Source: Hypomesus transpacificus
Taxonomy: Eukaryota; Chordata; Actinopteri; Osmeriformes; Osmeridae
Direction of reading: 5' to 3'
Length of the DNA stretch: 64,000 nucleotides
NCBI RefSeq assembly: GCF_021917145.1
Contig: NC_061073.1
Coordinates: 16,239,840-16,303,839 of the forward strand
Shown in pieces: positions 1-14,650 of this stretch. Each line of letters starts with the position of its first letter. The first letter of the stretch is position 1. The position numbers and the translations under genes were made by a program. The notes under the pieces are model-generated. The model searched no databases and was not told the origin of the DNA. It saw only the letters and a program-made list of their open reading frames with translations.

Positions 1-1999
<1,999 letters not shown>

Positions 2000-4900
2000 A
2001 TGGAGTCCCACAGGGGGAGTGGCTTGCCTCAGAAGGACTACAAGCAGCACAGCCCTCGAAGCAGTCTTCAGGGTGACAGCACAGGCCAGTTTGGGGTCAG
2101 AGTCCAAGTCCAAGGGATCAAAGGTCATCCATATGTGGTTGTGAACAACGGTGGCAAAGATCCCTTTTGCTATGGCAGCCAGGAGTGTCTCAGGGATGTT
2201 TCTGTCGTAGGCCTCCAGTCTGAGAAGGGCCTTGCCATGGTCAGGGGATCCCCACGGGGCAGTCCCTCATGGGATAGAAGAGCAGCTCTTAATCAGGATC
2301 AGTATGGCTCTCAGGGAGAGTTCCCAAGATCTCCGACTGGGTTTCACTATCTGAGGCATCCTGAGTTACTCCGCCCGTACGACCCTGATAACAGCTTCCG
2401 AGTCCCCTCTCCCACTCATATGGGACATTCAAACATGATCCCCACGTTTAGAGATGCCCAGGCAGCTCTGCCCAAAGTCAGGATCCCATTACCAGCTGAG
2501 GGGTCAGTGGAAGCCCAGAGCCAGCCCCAGAGCCAGCCCCAGAGCCAGCCCCAGAGCCAGCCCCAGAACCAGCCCCAGAGCCAGCCCCAGGGCCAGCCCC
2601 AGAGCCAGCCCCAGAACCAGGCCCAGAACCAGGCCCAGAACCAGGGCCAGAACCAGGCTTTTACCCCATGCAGGGCTCTCAGAGACCAGGCCGAGGCCAC
2701 CCGGATGTCCCCCAGCTCTCTGGAGCCTGAGCCCGTCCCCTCAGTGGGGAGGTTAATAGACCAGTTTGACAGGCCCCAGAGGAGGGGGCGCTGTGGCCGC
2801 AGGGGCAGGATCGACCCGGAGGACCAGAGGAGATCACGCAGTGTGGACAGCAGCCAGCCGTTACACCCCTCCAGCCTGTCTGCCGTCAGGGGGGAGACCC
2901 CAGGGGGATCCAGTGTCCCCGGTTCTCCCAGGGCTGTCCCCGGGTCTCCCAGGGCTGTCCCCGGGTCTCCCAGGGCTAGGTTCTTTGTTGGAGAGGTGCC
3001 CCTACTGGCACAGAGAAGAGGAGGCAGCAAGTCCACCACGCTGCTTTACAGAGGACAGGAAGACAAGGAGCAACCTTCTCCCAGAGCAGTTAAAGTGCTG
3101 TACCGAGGGGACAAAGCCTCCCAGTCCACCAACACCACTGATGAATCCACGGAGGAGAGAGACACGCAGGTAAAACAGACAGTGTACTACACCAGTTAGT
3201 GGAACACACAGCTGGGTACTTGGTAAACACTGTGCTGTGCACTCATCAGGTTACTCCAGATCTGCTGAAAGGGTGGCAGGAGCTTCTTCCACAACCGAAT
3301 GCAGAAACCACCAAACAGATACTGTACACTTACCTCAAGGATGGGTAGGTACTGGAAATAAACCTATCATCAATTGTTTCATATTTAGTTTACCTAGGGA
3401 TCTGAAAAAGTTCACCTTTTTCCACGTGAATTGGCACTAGTTTTCATCCATGACATCCATAAGGAATTGCTGTTTTATCTGTGTGATATGACTTACTTCC
3501 ACAGCTTCCATAAACCCAATGATCCCCAATATATTAAACCAACATGAAACCACAATGGGATGCATCATTGCATGATAAATGCGATTGTAGATTACATATC
3601 TATACTCTTATCTCGATGATGCCTTTCAATCTACAGATTGTTGTTGTGTTTCAGGACTACTGACAATGATTCCACCACTCAAAAGAAGGTCAACTTGGTT
3701 TTTGACAGAATCGGCCAGCTGAAGTGGAAGACTGCAGAGAAAGTGGAGGCGGAGAATAAAGTAAGAGTTGAGATGAGCATCATCAACTTGTACTGTTGGG
3801 TTTGTGTCTGTTGTGTTTTTTATAGGGTATTTATTTGTTCCGTATCGTGTAGGACTTTGCTGCTGAGGCCAAGGCACTTCAGGAGAAAGGCGAAGCTCTG
3901 GAGAGACAAGTGTCAGAGTTGAAGAAACAACTGGAGGATGAAACGCTGGTAAACCGCTGCAGTTTAGGGAGAAGAGAACCAGAAACGCGTCCGCATCCTG
4001 GAGAGTCGCTCATCCTCGACGTGGCGTCTCCAGGGAAAGGGCTCCGTCACTACAAATAACACCATTTTATGTCCACGTATGCGACGCAGAATGAGAAGAG
4101 TCTAGCAGACGCGTGTATGAAGGCCAAGGAGAACGTGAAGGGCTTGGAGGAGGAGCTGGAGACGAGGCAGGATGAGCTGTCTAAACTCAGGGACCGACTG
4201 GCTGAAACGGAGACCGAACTTCAGACAACCAAACAGGAGTGAGTACAGGACCATCATCCACATCTGTTCTGGAGTAAAACACACTCAGTTCAGACTGGCA
4301 CATTTGGGGGTCCATCTGCTGAGGATATCCACTTGTTTGTGTCTGCCAGGCTTGTGAAGATGAAGGCAGAGAGAGAGAAATCCAGGATGGAGATGAAGGA
4401 CCTGCAGCAGCAGCTGTCTGAGATGCACGATGAGCTGGACCAAGCCAAGACGTCCGAGGCTGACAGGATCCAGGACGAAGTTCTTCTGAAGGTTAAACCG
4501 GTTTACTCATCAAAACACGCCTGTACTGTTCACAGTGTGTTCGGACCCCCATTTTTGTCACTGATCGACCGGGTTTGTTATCTCTTTGATATGTCTTTTG
4601 GTAGGACATGGCCCAGCTGCGTGTGGAGTTTCAGGAGGTCCTGCAGGTGCAGGAGGAGCAGGAGGAGGTGCTACGCTGGAGGGAGAGGGAGCTGACCGCC
4701 CTCAAGGGGGCTCTGAAGGAGGAGGTGGAAACACATGACAAGGACATGGTTTCTCTGAGGGAGGAGTATGAAAAAGAATTCCAGGAGCTTCGACTGCTCG
4801 TGGAGAAAGTCAAAGAGGTAACCGAAGCCGCCCAAACATCTCACTTCCATAACGTCGAGCTAAGAGGCTAATTTAGCCTTTCCTTCTCAGAGTAACTGTC

Positions 4901-7900
4901 TACTGGGCCGGGAGAAGGCTCGGGTGGCGGAGGAGAGCGGAGCAGCCCAAGAGCAGGTGATGGAGCTGAGCCAGGAGAGGGAGCAGCTGAGAGGACAGGT
5001 GCAAGACCTGGAGAGGGAGGTGGATCACCTCAATCACATGATCCAGGAGTCCAGAACCCTGGAGAACCAGCTGGAGGAAAGGTCCAACCAGCTGAGGGTG
5101 AGATGGAGGGTGATGGAGGCCATAGTAGAAGGCTTGGCATGTAAAAAATGTTGTTCAATGTTGCAAGACGGGTGCTTCTAATAGAGGAGGCTCTTTCATT
5201 GTCCTTCCGCAGAAGGAGAAACAGCATGTTGAGGAAACGTTGATGCAAGTGAGAGAAAAGGAGGAGGAGCTATGTCAGGCCAACCACGCCCTGGCTGTGC
5301 GGCTCGAGTACATCCAGGTAAGACCAGGGTTGTGGAGCATAGACAGTTCTCTCTCTCTTCCCACATTTCCTATGCTTAATCACTGTCCCAATAAAGCAGA
5401 AATTCCCTACATTCATCCTCATGGGTTTCTATAGAGGTTTGGGAATTGATCAGCCTCATTGAACACATCTTCAACGTGCGTTCCTCTTCTGTCCCTCATC
5501 CTCATTCATGGTCAGAGTGAGTTTACCCAACTCAACCATGAACACAGAGACACGAAGGAGAAGCTGAAGGAGGAGAGGAGACAGACGGAGGATCTGAGGA
5601 GGAGGCAGAGCGGTCTGGAGGAGGAGAGACAGCTGCAGGACAGATGTGTGGAACAGCTGCAGAAACAGGTTCGTGGAATGAAGGAGGGAAGGGCAGGAGG
5701 AGGTGAGGGTGGGTGGGTGGAGAGGGAACCAGAGCCAGGTCACCAAAGGCAACAAGTTCTTTCAGGATGAAGGTGTGGTTGGATGATCTCGTATTGATGC
5801 ATGGCCCCTTATGGCCTCTCTTAAATTCCTGTTAAAACTGTGGAATCTAGATGATGACACCAGACAGCAAACATTCTTTTGTTTTTCCCCCACCCTTCTC
5901 CACCTGTGTGATGTGTTTCTGGTCAGATGAGTGACCTAGTAGGGGAGAGTGAGACGTCCACAGGCAGGCTGCAGGCCCAGATCGATGAGGCCAGGGAGAC
6001 GAGCTTCAGGGAGCTGGCAGCGCTGCAGAAACAGCTGCAGGAAAAGGGAGTAGAACTGGACAAATCCCGACAGTCTGCCAACAAACTGCAGGAAGAGGTG
6101 TGGTCGCCGTTCTCCCTCTTTAGTACACGTTCCGCCCTATGTTATGATTAGCAGAGAAACTGTTTCAACGTAAAATTGTTTAAACATTTTTTGTTTTAAT
6201 GTCATTTTATGAGATGATGAGGTGTTTGTTTTATGCTGTTTGTGAGCCCCTAACAGGATTTTTTTTAAATAAAAATATATTTGTTTTTAATTCAAAATGA
6301 GGTAGTAGTGTCTCACTGAGTTCAAAGTGTTATGTGATTAACTTGGGATTGGTAAATGAGAGATATTTGTTGTCAATGTGGACAATCCTACGTGTGTGTG
6401 TGTGTGTTCAGCTGTCTACCTTGGAGGAGGACCTGAAGCGGTGTTGGAGGGATCGGGACACCGCCCAGGAGACGAGCAGACAGATGGGCCGGAGGGTGGA
6501 GGAGGTGGAGGAGAGGGGCACAGCTGCCCAGGAAGAGCAGGCCAAACAGGTCCAAATCCTGGAGGTATATACTGTGTGCACAACTACAAGTCACCAAATA
6601 CATCCAAGATCAGGAAGAAATACATATTTTCCAATGGATGTCATTTGTAAATGTCAGATTTGTGATTAACAGACACACTTGTTAATCACAGATCTGACAT
6701 TTACAAACATCTCCTACACACCCTGGGAAGTCAGTCATTTTTCAGATTCGGTTCATTGTAGAATAGTTCAATTTCTCAGGGTGTTTTACCTGTGTTTCTA
6801 CCTGCATGCACTGAATGTTATAAGGGTACCAGAAAGAGTGGTGGTTGCAGAATCTCAATGACACCTTAGTGTTGTTTGCATTGCTGATGACAAAACACCA
6901 GACAAGGACAATGGTTGACTCTTTGCAAGGTCACAGAGAAGCGGGTGGCTCACATTGCAGTTGACTAGAGTGGACAGACCTGTGTGTGTGTGTACTCAAA
7001 TATCGGACTTTTCTCATCAAACGTGCCACTTCTACCATGTTCCCAAATATTGCAGTCTTCAGATCAACAACAGGAGTAGAGGGAGTCCCGCACGGTACAT
7101 TAGCTTGTGTGTGTGGTGTGTTTCCTGTCCAGGGGCGGATATCTCAGCTGGAGGAGAACCTGAGTGAGGAACGCACCAGCGCAGACCTCCTGATGAACAG
7201 AGTGGACAAGGGCAAAGAGCAGGCTGGTTTAGATCCGTCGCACACAAACCACATCATCTTTAGCTCTCATTTGACGTTTTTTTTTTTCTTCACTCAGCGC
7301 CGTGTAGGCGTCTCCTTCAGCCTCAGGGAATGAACTGCACCACTCCCCTGTCCCCTCGCAAGCTGAGAGCAGCTGATTGAGCCGCAGATTGTGAAACTCG
7401 GGAGGAAGGAGTTTTGTTTCTAGTCTGAGCACTCTCCCATAACCCCCCTCTTCACCGCCCCCCCAACCCCCCCCTTTTCACCGCGCCCCCCAACCCCCCT
7501 TTCTCAGACGGATTGTTTATGTGAAATGCTGAATGCTTCTCTGAGATGTGTCCGTGTTCTCTATGCAGCTTGCTGGTAAAGTAGGCCAGCGTGTATGCTA
7601 GCAGATTGTTGCTAATTGCCACACAATATTACATTGTTAAATAGACAAAAAACAAGCAGACTAATCGGGGCAGCTATTCAGACTCCGTCGACTAACCACC
7701 TCAGCTCATCCAGTACAGAGTAGAGTCTGGATTCTGCCTACAGTCTGACTGGGGAAGTTAGACCAGACACCATTTCGTCTGTCCAGGAAACCTCACCACT
7801 TGAACAATGCTTTTCATAACATCACTCTGTTGTAAACCTGACAGGGTAAATGTAAAGGGGTGTCCGATTGTCTCCTGACTGGTTCTTGCTTTTCTGTCAC

Positions 7901-9471
7901 AGCTGGAGAAGATGAGGGGTGAATTTCTGCAGGAGAGAGCAGCCAGACAGGATCTGGAGTGTAATAAGATTACCCTGGAGAGACAGGTGCAGTGCTGTTA
8001 ACACCTGCTGACCACAACAGAAACGTGATTCGTTTCCTGTTTTTACCAAAGCCCGTTTCCTCTTTCCACCAAGCCCAGTTTTCCATAGCGACTGCGATGT
8101 GTTCTCCCTCCTCCACAGAATAAAGACCTGAAGGGCCGAGTCTCTTACCTGGAGGGTTCCCAGAAAGCCACCCAGGACGGCCTGGTCTCGAAGCTGGTGG
8201 CCCGTATCCAGGAGCTGGAGGAGAAGCTGCAGGTGGAGGAGAGGTGAAGCCACTGCACATAAATAAGTCTTCAGCACACTTAAAAAACATGCTGAAAACA
8301 CCTATAAGGCAGTATAATGAACTACGGTAATGCATGTTGGTTGTATGAGATAAGTCGATAGTAAAAGTAGTTAACTGTCTCCTCGGGTTGCTTATTAGCA
8401 TGTCCAACTGTCCTCTTCTCACCCTCCCTGGTGTCCACTTGTGTTCATTTGAAGACAAGGTTTGTAAGCGTGAGGGTTATTTTCTGGTGCGGCCCCGTCG
8501 AGACCGTTGTGTAATGCAGGGATCGTGCTAGGGCCCGCCTGAGCGGTTAGGGAGTCGGGCTAGTAATCAGAAGGTTGCCGGATCGATTCCCTGCCGTGCC
8601 ACATGACGTTGTGTCCTTGGGCAAGGCACTTCACCCTACTTGCCTCGGGGGGAATGTCCCTGTATTTACTGTAAGTCGCTCTGGATAAGAGCGTCTGCCA
8701 AATGACTAAATGTAAATGTAAATGTGTTCTCCGTCTGCTCGTATCATCAGAGACAACAGTAACCTGCAACAGGCCAACCGCAAACTGGAGCGCAAGGTCA
8801 AGGAGATGATGATGCAGATGGAGGACGAACACCTGTCTGTGCAGACGCAGAAGGACCAGGTGAGGCTGTGTTCAAACACCCAGGGTCAAACGGTGCTGCG
8901 AAGAGACTTGATTGGGGCTTGGATGGGACGACTCCTGGCTGTCTCACCTGTTTGTCCTCTCCTGTGCAGCTCAACCAGAGGCTGAAGACCGCCAAAAGGC
9001 AGATGGATGAGGCGGAGGAGGAGATTGAGCGGTTGGAACACGCCAAAAAGAAGCTGCAGAGAGACCTGGACGAGCAGGCGGAGAGCAGCGAGGAGCTGCA
9101 GAGCCAGCTCTACGCTCTGCGCAACGAAATACGGTGATCCCCCTGTCTGTCTGTCTGTGTCTGTCTCTGTCTGTCTCTCTCTGTCTGTGTCTGTCTGTCT
9201 CTCTGTCTGTCTATCTGTGTCTCTCTGTCTGTCTGTCCGTCTCTGTCTCTCTGTCCGTCTGTCTGTCTGTCCGTCTGTCTCTCTGTCTGTCTGTCTGTGT
9301 TAATGCCAGATGATTAATGATTCATCTTGTATACTTATTACCTGAAAGCTTTGCTCTTAAAGACAACAAATGTTACAATCTTACTCCACTAGGCGGAAGG
9401 CGAAATCGGCCCCGCTGATGATGATAGTGGAAGATCACACGGACGATGTGGATGACTGCATCTCGGACTGA
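2000..9471 (+). CDS. cgnl1: Cingulin-like protein 1 (paracingulin)
   Basis: This is a cytoplasmic plaque protein of tight and adherens junctions that binds ZO-1 and Rho/Rac exchange factors. Eighteen coding exons chain in frame: 2000-3169, 3250-3344, 3655-3760, 3853-3948, 4090-4238, 4350-4491, 4605-4817, 4891-5097, 5213-5317, 5516-5668, 5927-6097, 6412-6564, 7133-7222, 7903-7986, 8119-8243, 8751-8859, 8970-9133, 9393-9471. This gives 1136 residues; human CGNL1 has about 1300. The head carries the ZO-1-interaction-type motif ([18 protein letters not shown], about residues 31-49), a [11 protein letters not shown] motif found in CGNL1 but not in cingulin, and the basic RSRSVDS segment. The rod is a long coiled coil with [13 protein letters not shown] and SEMHDELD, followed by a short acidic tail. 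The start is the first ATG in the first coding exon. Oddities are a Gln-Pro-Ser repeat at about residues 171-220, three PGSPRAV repeats near 306-326, and a GC donor after 7222. The choice of cgnl1 over cgn rests on the head motifs and on the aqp9/adam10 neighbours. Confidence 0.93.
2511..2660 (+). repeat. Coding minisatellite in the cgnl1 head
   Basis: A 12-base unit (cagagccagccc and variants) is repeated about 12 times. It encodes [12 protein letters not shown] repeats of about 50 residues inside the disordered head of paracingulin. The frame is kept throughout. I recall no such tract in mammalian CGNL1, so it is likely a lineage-specific expansion. Confidence 0.9.
8535..8724 (+). mobile_element. 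tRNA-derived SINE, copy 1 (cgnl1 intron)
   Basis: A copy of the window's dispersed SINE. It has a tRNA-like head with A-box (cctgagcggtta) and B-box-like (ggatcgattcc) sequence, a central tgtccttgggcaaggcacttcaccc block, and the 3' tail gctctggataagagcgtctg ending in aaatgtaaatgt repeats. It lies in forward orientation in the intron between exons ending 8243 and starting 8751. The head resembles a Ser/Leu-type tRNA, but it is not a functional tRNA. Confidence 0.9.
9146..9302 (+). repeat. (CTGT)n/(CTCT)n microsatellite
   Basis: A pyrimidine-rich run of CTGT and CTCT tetranucleotides in the last cgnl1 intron. It starts just after the exon that ends at 9133 and lies upstream of the final coding exon at 9393. 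It has no coding role. Confidence 0.9.
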
Positions 9472-10244
9472 ACGATGCACCTTCAACGACTGGAAAGATG
9501 AGAAGCAGTTATTCTGTCTGTGAGGACCCCTGCCTGTACAGCCTCGTGGATAACGCTCACTCACTGACGTTTCTCTGAGCCTGTTTCTTGTTGTGAATTC
9601 TTAATGTTTTGCTTAGAGTGGCCTCTAGTGGGCATTTCTAAACTGCATTTATAAATTGTATTTCTAAACACCTATTGACGTACCTCCAGAGGAACCAGTG
9701 AGGAGTGGAACAAATGGAGCAATGTTGACAACACGATGAAACACAATGAGCTTGTCGTATTTCAAAACATTTGATTGTTTAAAATACATACTGAATCATG
9801 ATGTATTTAACTTCAGTCAGTAGAGTGAAGTGGACATGCTGAAGAATAATTGTTTAAAGTCCCTAAACCTCTAATCCAACTATGACTGTGTTTGCCTTTT
9901 GTAGGAATGTCCTGTTCCATACTGTTTGTATGTATGACTGCACTTATTATAGATTATCTGCAAAGCAGAATACTGCACTGTTGACAGGAACGCATCTCAT
10001 AACTGTAAAACTACCTAAATTAAAATGTATTTTTCAAATTGACACATGCAGTATTGTACCCTTGGGCCTCCAATCCATGACTCCATGGATGTGCACTGTG
10101 AGGGTGGTGAACACGAACTAACAGGTCGATGGTGTGTGTTGAATGGGTGTCTAGTGGGGGGTGGGGGGGGTCTGGTGAACTCCAGAGGTTTCCGAGTATG
10201 TTAGTCAACTGTCAGTCCTGGCTGCAGAGGTAGCACAGAAGCAC
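9472..10244 (+). other. cgnl1 3' UTR and cgnl1-aqp9 spacer
   Basis: No gene is seen between the cgnl1 stop and the aqp9 start. The left part must hold the cgnl1 3' UTR. I could not place a convincing polyadenylation signal; an attaaa-like site near 10018 is only a possibility. The right part holds the aqp9 leader, since the ATG at 10245 is preceded by unspliced-looking sequence. Confidence 0.5.
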
Positions 10245-13200
10245 ATGGAGATAAAACACAAGAGAACGATGAGGCAACATTGTGCTCTGAAGCATGGGAT
10301 ACTCAAGGAGTTCCTGGCTGAATTTCTTGGGACTTTCGTCCTGGTTGTGAGTAAAGCTTGATGTTCGAGATTACTTTTATTTTGAAATGTTGACGTTTTT
10401 GTTGCCGTTGCTTCTCAACGCTGATCCAGTGGGTGTTGCGGTGGTCTCTTTCCTGTCAATTTAAATTAAAATGTATTTGTGTTTATTTGTTCGTTGTCTC
10501 GCTCCATCTGTGTGTTAGCTGTTCGGCTGTGGCTCTGTGGCCCAGTCTGTCCTGAGTCGCAATGCCCTGGGGGAACCGCTTACCATCCACATCGGCTTCT
10601 CTGTTGGACTGATGATGGCAGTATATGTGGCAGGTGGAGTGTCAGGTAAATCAAAATATTAGAGTCATCACAAATATCTCAGATTGGGGCTCTTCAGAAT
10701 TGTCAACTCTGTACCAACTCTGTCCCCTTTGAAGTTTTTGATGTCGTAGACGGCTTGCTTTCAGCTTTTATTGAGTAGGTTCATTGTGATTTCCTTGCTG
10801 AGTAGATGAAAATAAGTTTAACCTAATCAATTAAACTTTGTAGTTTTGGTGGAGACCAAATCAAACAGAGCAGATAATTTGTAGTTGTGTGTTCAGAGAG
10901 CGTGGCATAAAAGCTTGCATGTGCAATATTATGTAATGAATGGATTGATATTAATTGGAGCTGGCAAAGATCAATTCCCCTCGACCCGGGGTATTGGCAT
11001 TCAGTTAAATCAATGGGAGATGACATCTTTATTTCAAGGATCGTGCTGTGCTTTTCAAAATGTTCTATGGTTGTATTATCTGTGATAGATACAATCCATA
11101 CTGTATACACAGTTTATATGTCATTAAAATGACTTAATAAGTCAAGCGGACTAAGCGTGTTGCCACGGTAACAAAGTTAATAAAGTGTTCTTGTTACATC
11201 AGAATTAGCTGTTTCCTGCCATGTGCCACCTTCAGTCCAGTGATACTTATACTCGAGTCAGGGAGAACGTGCCAGACGTCATCCAGATCCGATGGATGAG
11301 AGCTAGCCATTGATTTTTCATCCCCGGCACATTTGAAGTGTTGGCTTCATTGAGGTCATCCATAACCCCAGGCTCTAAACGCCCTGTAAGCTCCATCGAT
11401 CTCCCCCCATGTCCATCTTTCTATGACAGCATCCAGCCCCAACGCCCCTCACAGGAAACTGTTGACAAACACACGCAAATCCACACTGTGACTTTTCAAA
11501 AGGGCTGTTTCTTGTTTTACATGAACTCACAGTTCCTTATCTCATCGAACTCAGTCACATCCTCGTGAGACGTTTATAACAAAAACCTGAAACGCCTGGC
11601 CTGCTGTTTCCTACTGCTGGCTCTTGTGGCTCCGCCCCCCCCAATTTGTCCGGTTTCCCCACCCCACCTTCCTCTCACTGTCTGCTCTGCCCTCCGTCCC
11701 AGGGGCGCACGTGAACCCTGCCGTATCTCTCGCCATGGTTATCCTGGGCAAGCTCAAGTTCTGGAAGTTTCCCCTCTATGTGATCGCTCAGTTCTTGGGT
11801 GCCTTTGCTGGGGCTGCAGCAGTCTTCGGACTGTACTATGGTGAGGTTTCTGTTTATAGGTAACTTACCCCGATTTACTCCCCAATGTGCCCCATGGAGC
11901 AGATGGCACAATAAACCATTACAGCACAATAGGCAATGTTGAAGCCACAGGACATGTTGTTTAAAGATTTTGGGACACATCGGGTCAATTGGGTTAATTC
12001 ATTACCAGGGGTATCTTCACAAACACTCTTTGTAGATGACTTTCATCACACTTTACTTTCGAATATATGTATTTATTTGTGTCGAACATTAATTGAGCAT
12101 CTATTTGACTGTGAAGATGAACAACAATGACCGATGCTCAAGCGACTGAACTGCTTCTGTCAAACTGTCCCTTGTGCAGATGCCTTTATGGAGTACACTA
12201 ACGGGATCCTGTCCGTGACGGGGATCAATGCCACGGCTCACATCTTCGCTTCCTATCCGTCCAGGCACCTGTCTGTCCTGGGTGGCTTCATAGACCAGGT
12301 AGGACAGGATCGGAGACAGATGACCCCTGTGTTGTTCCAGTTCCGTCATTAAATAACCCCCTTTTCTTTTCCTGGGAAATGTGGTTAATGCAAATTGATT
12401 GTCCTACTTTCTGACAGAGCGCCTGTCTCATTAGCTGAGTTTTGGGTGTAATGACCCATTTTGGCACTCTCTGGATGTTCAGCTCTACACTTAGCCCCAT
12501 TTTTGGTTGTTCCGGATCCTTCAAAAACAAACAAGTGCTATGTAGTGTGGATCCAGATCAGTGAGTGTCTACACCACGTCATTGGCTCCCTCGATCTGAA
12601 TCCTATGACTAAACTAAATAGGCGTTTTCTCTAAAATGGACAAAACTGCCCGAAAGCAGTTTAAAAGTGACGTTTCGAAACGCACATGATGCCTTTTACG
12701 ACAGATTTTCCGGCAGGTTTTGAATGAGACTGTTTTGCGTTGCTCTGCCTCAGGTGATGGGGACAGGGATGCTGGTGATGTGCATCCTGGCCATTATTGA
12801 TGGCAAAAACATCGGAGCCCCCAGAGGCACGGAGCCCCTGGCCATCGGCCTGGTCATCATGGCCATTGGGGTGTCCATGGGCCTGAACTGTGGCTACCCT
12901 CTGAACCCAGCCCGGGACCTTGGGCCCAGGCTCTTCACTGCGGTGGCCGGATGGGGCATGGACGTCTTCAGGTGGCTTCACGTTCTGGTTATTCCATCTG
13001 TCTCACCTAGTGGATGAGCTGCCTCAGTTCAGTTCGTTCCCCTGCTTGCTATATAGGGTTTTCCATTGATATTTGCTAAGCAAAAAACACATGTTGAAAT
13101 CGATTCATGTGTTATATAACCCCACATGCATTCATCCCATGCAGTCAATGCTGACAACTGATCCAGTGTCAGCCAGTGTCACCTGCTTATAGTGTGCTAT

Positions 13201-13597
13201 GGTGGGCATCGTTCCACTCTATTGAATTATAGTGAAAGTCTATGGTTGTTGGCTGCCCTTGTCAAAACCAAACAGCCATGTAAAACTAAAGAAATCGACT
13301 AAAATACACGGAATTCATAGAAATTGCTGATGTTTTTAGAAAAAACAAACATACTTTGTTAATTTGTGTGTGTACGCATGTCCTTGTATGTGCAGCACTG
13401 CAGACAACTGGTGGTGGATTCCTGTGGCAGGGCCCATGGCCGGGGGCGTGGCAGGGGCTCTCGTCTACTTCCTGTTCATTGAGCTGCACCACACACAGCC
13501 CGAGAAGCCCCACGAGGAGGAAGAGGAGGAGGATGACGAGGAAGAGGACGAAGACAGCAGTCTCAAGGACAAATATGAGATGATCACCATGAGCTAA
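10245..13597 (+). CDS. aqp9: Aquaporin-9-type aquaglyceroporin
   Basis: A six-helix membrane channel for water, glycerol and urea. Six exons chain in frame: 10245-10346, 10519-10645, 11703-11840, 12180-12298, 12754-12971, 13396-13597 (301 residues; human AQP9 has 295). The two pore motifs are present: NPA at residues 81-83 (GAHVNPAVS) and NPARD at 213-217. The Asp after the second NPAR is the aquaglyceroporin mark. The ATG at 10245 is followed by a short basic N-terminus and the first helix (EFLAEFLGTFVLV). The C-terminus has a Glu/Asp-rich stretch of about 20 residues and ends KYEMITMS, like the KYELSVIM end of AQP9 and unlike AQP3. The position between cgnl1 and adam10 matches human AQP9. 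Which teleost aqp9 paralogue this is cannot be told here. Confidence 0.93.
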
Positions 13598-14448
13598 AGA
13601 ACTCTACCTCCAAGGACTTACATAGTGTCTGGTTCAGCAAATGTCAATCAGGAGACGAATGTCCGACCCCCTCCCATCTAGGGACAGGCTTGCTCTCTCA
13701 CTGTTGTCATGGAGAAACCCTGGTGTAGATAGACAGCCATTAGTTATGCCTGTCAGCAGTGCAAGGCTGTTTCTGCCCTCTGGTGGCAACAAATATTATG
13801 ACTGTCTTACAAGGTGCATTGATTTAGAAGATTCTCTTGCATTGGCGTTCATTTGATCTCAGAACTGTATTATAAGTATACAAAGGCACTTATTGGTTTA
13901 TAGTGATGTGCTGTTAAGCGTATGGCAGTAGTATCTGTAACACAACGGAAATGTAACATTCATGTCTTGACAACAACAATTCTTGTTCTTAGTTTTCCTT
14001 CTGTATGTATAAAGCTCTGTACATTTTACTTTGTCCTTTGTCATTTCAAATGTAAACGTTATGTTTCCGACCAGATGTTTGTGATATGTGGACCTCACTT
14101 CATCTGTTCTTCCTGGTTGGAGAAATACTGGTTCTACTGCATCAGATGTGTTGCCTTCAGTGTAGGCTTAGATTAAAATACGCACTCACACACATTTCAA
14201 ACAAATGTATCATTTTCAGACACATACTTTACATAAGACATTCACACTTACAGTTTGAGGGACATTTATTTGACGTATTGCAGAAAGATTTGATTTCAAC
14301 TTTCCTAGATGTCGGTTAACGTACTCATTGTTTTACGTGTTCTTTTGTAAATGTATCACATCATTGCCAAACACATTGCCTGTCTTTCAAATAATTAAAA
14401 TGTAAGGATTTCTTCAGATTCCTGTTTGTGTCGAAGATTATGATTCAT

Positions 14449-14454
14449 AATAAA
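14449..14454 (+). terminator. Probable aqp9 polyadenylation signal
   Basis: A canonical AATAAA about 850 bases after the aqp9 stop, followed by a GT-rich stretch (gcgtgtgtgtcttgtatg) of the kind that promotes cleavage. No other gene on this strand ends nearby. Confidence 0.55.
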
Positions 14455-14592
14455 GCGTGTGTGTCTTGTATGTTCAAAAATGTTTTACATTCTCACAGTC
14501 CACCTGTCCTCAAGTCTTCAAACTGGCACTGCAGAGTGGGATGTTTACACAGTGGAATCTTCGTCATAGAGTAACCAGGGGCAAACACACAA

Positions 14593-14650
14593 TGGCCGGG
14601 TTTTCCAGATAGCGTTAAGAGCTTCTTAACAAATCTGGGAAACCCGGCCA
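14593..14650. repeat. Short palindromic element
   Basis: tggccgggttttccagat at the left is matched by the reverse complement of atctgggaaacccggcca at the right, with only about 20 bases between. It would fold into a stable hairpin. The arms resemble the CCGGGTTTCCCAGA ends of small fish MITEs, so it may be a collapsed MITE. No clear target duplication was found. Confidence 0.6.

Noticed and set aside
2416-3039. Minus-strand open frame with Trp/Gly repeats opposite the cgnl1 head
   Set aside because: It is the antisense shadow of the coding minisatellite. The plus frame carries the conserved paracingulin motifs and correct splice sites.
8535-8724. A- and B-box sequences as a functional tRNA gene
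   Set aside because: The cloverleaf cannot be completed, and the same head recurs with the same non-tRNA 3' tail at six other sites, so it is a SINE.
13922-14319. Open frames after the aqp9 stop
   Set aside because: They lie in the 3' UTR before the polyadenylation signal and have no conserved features.
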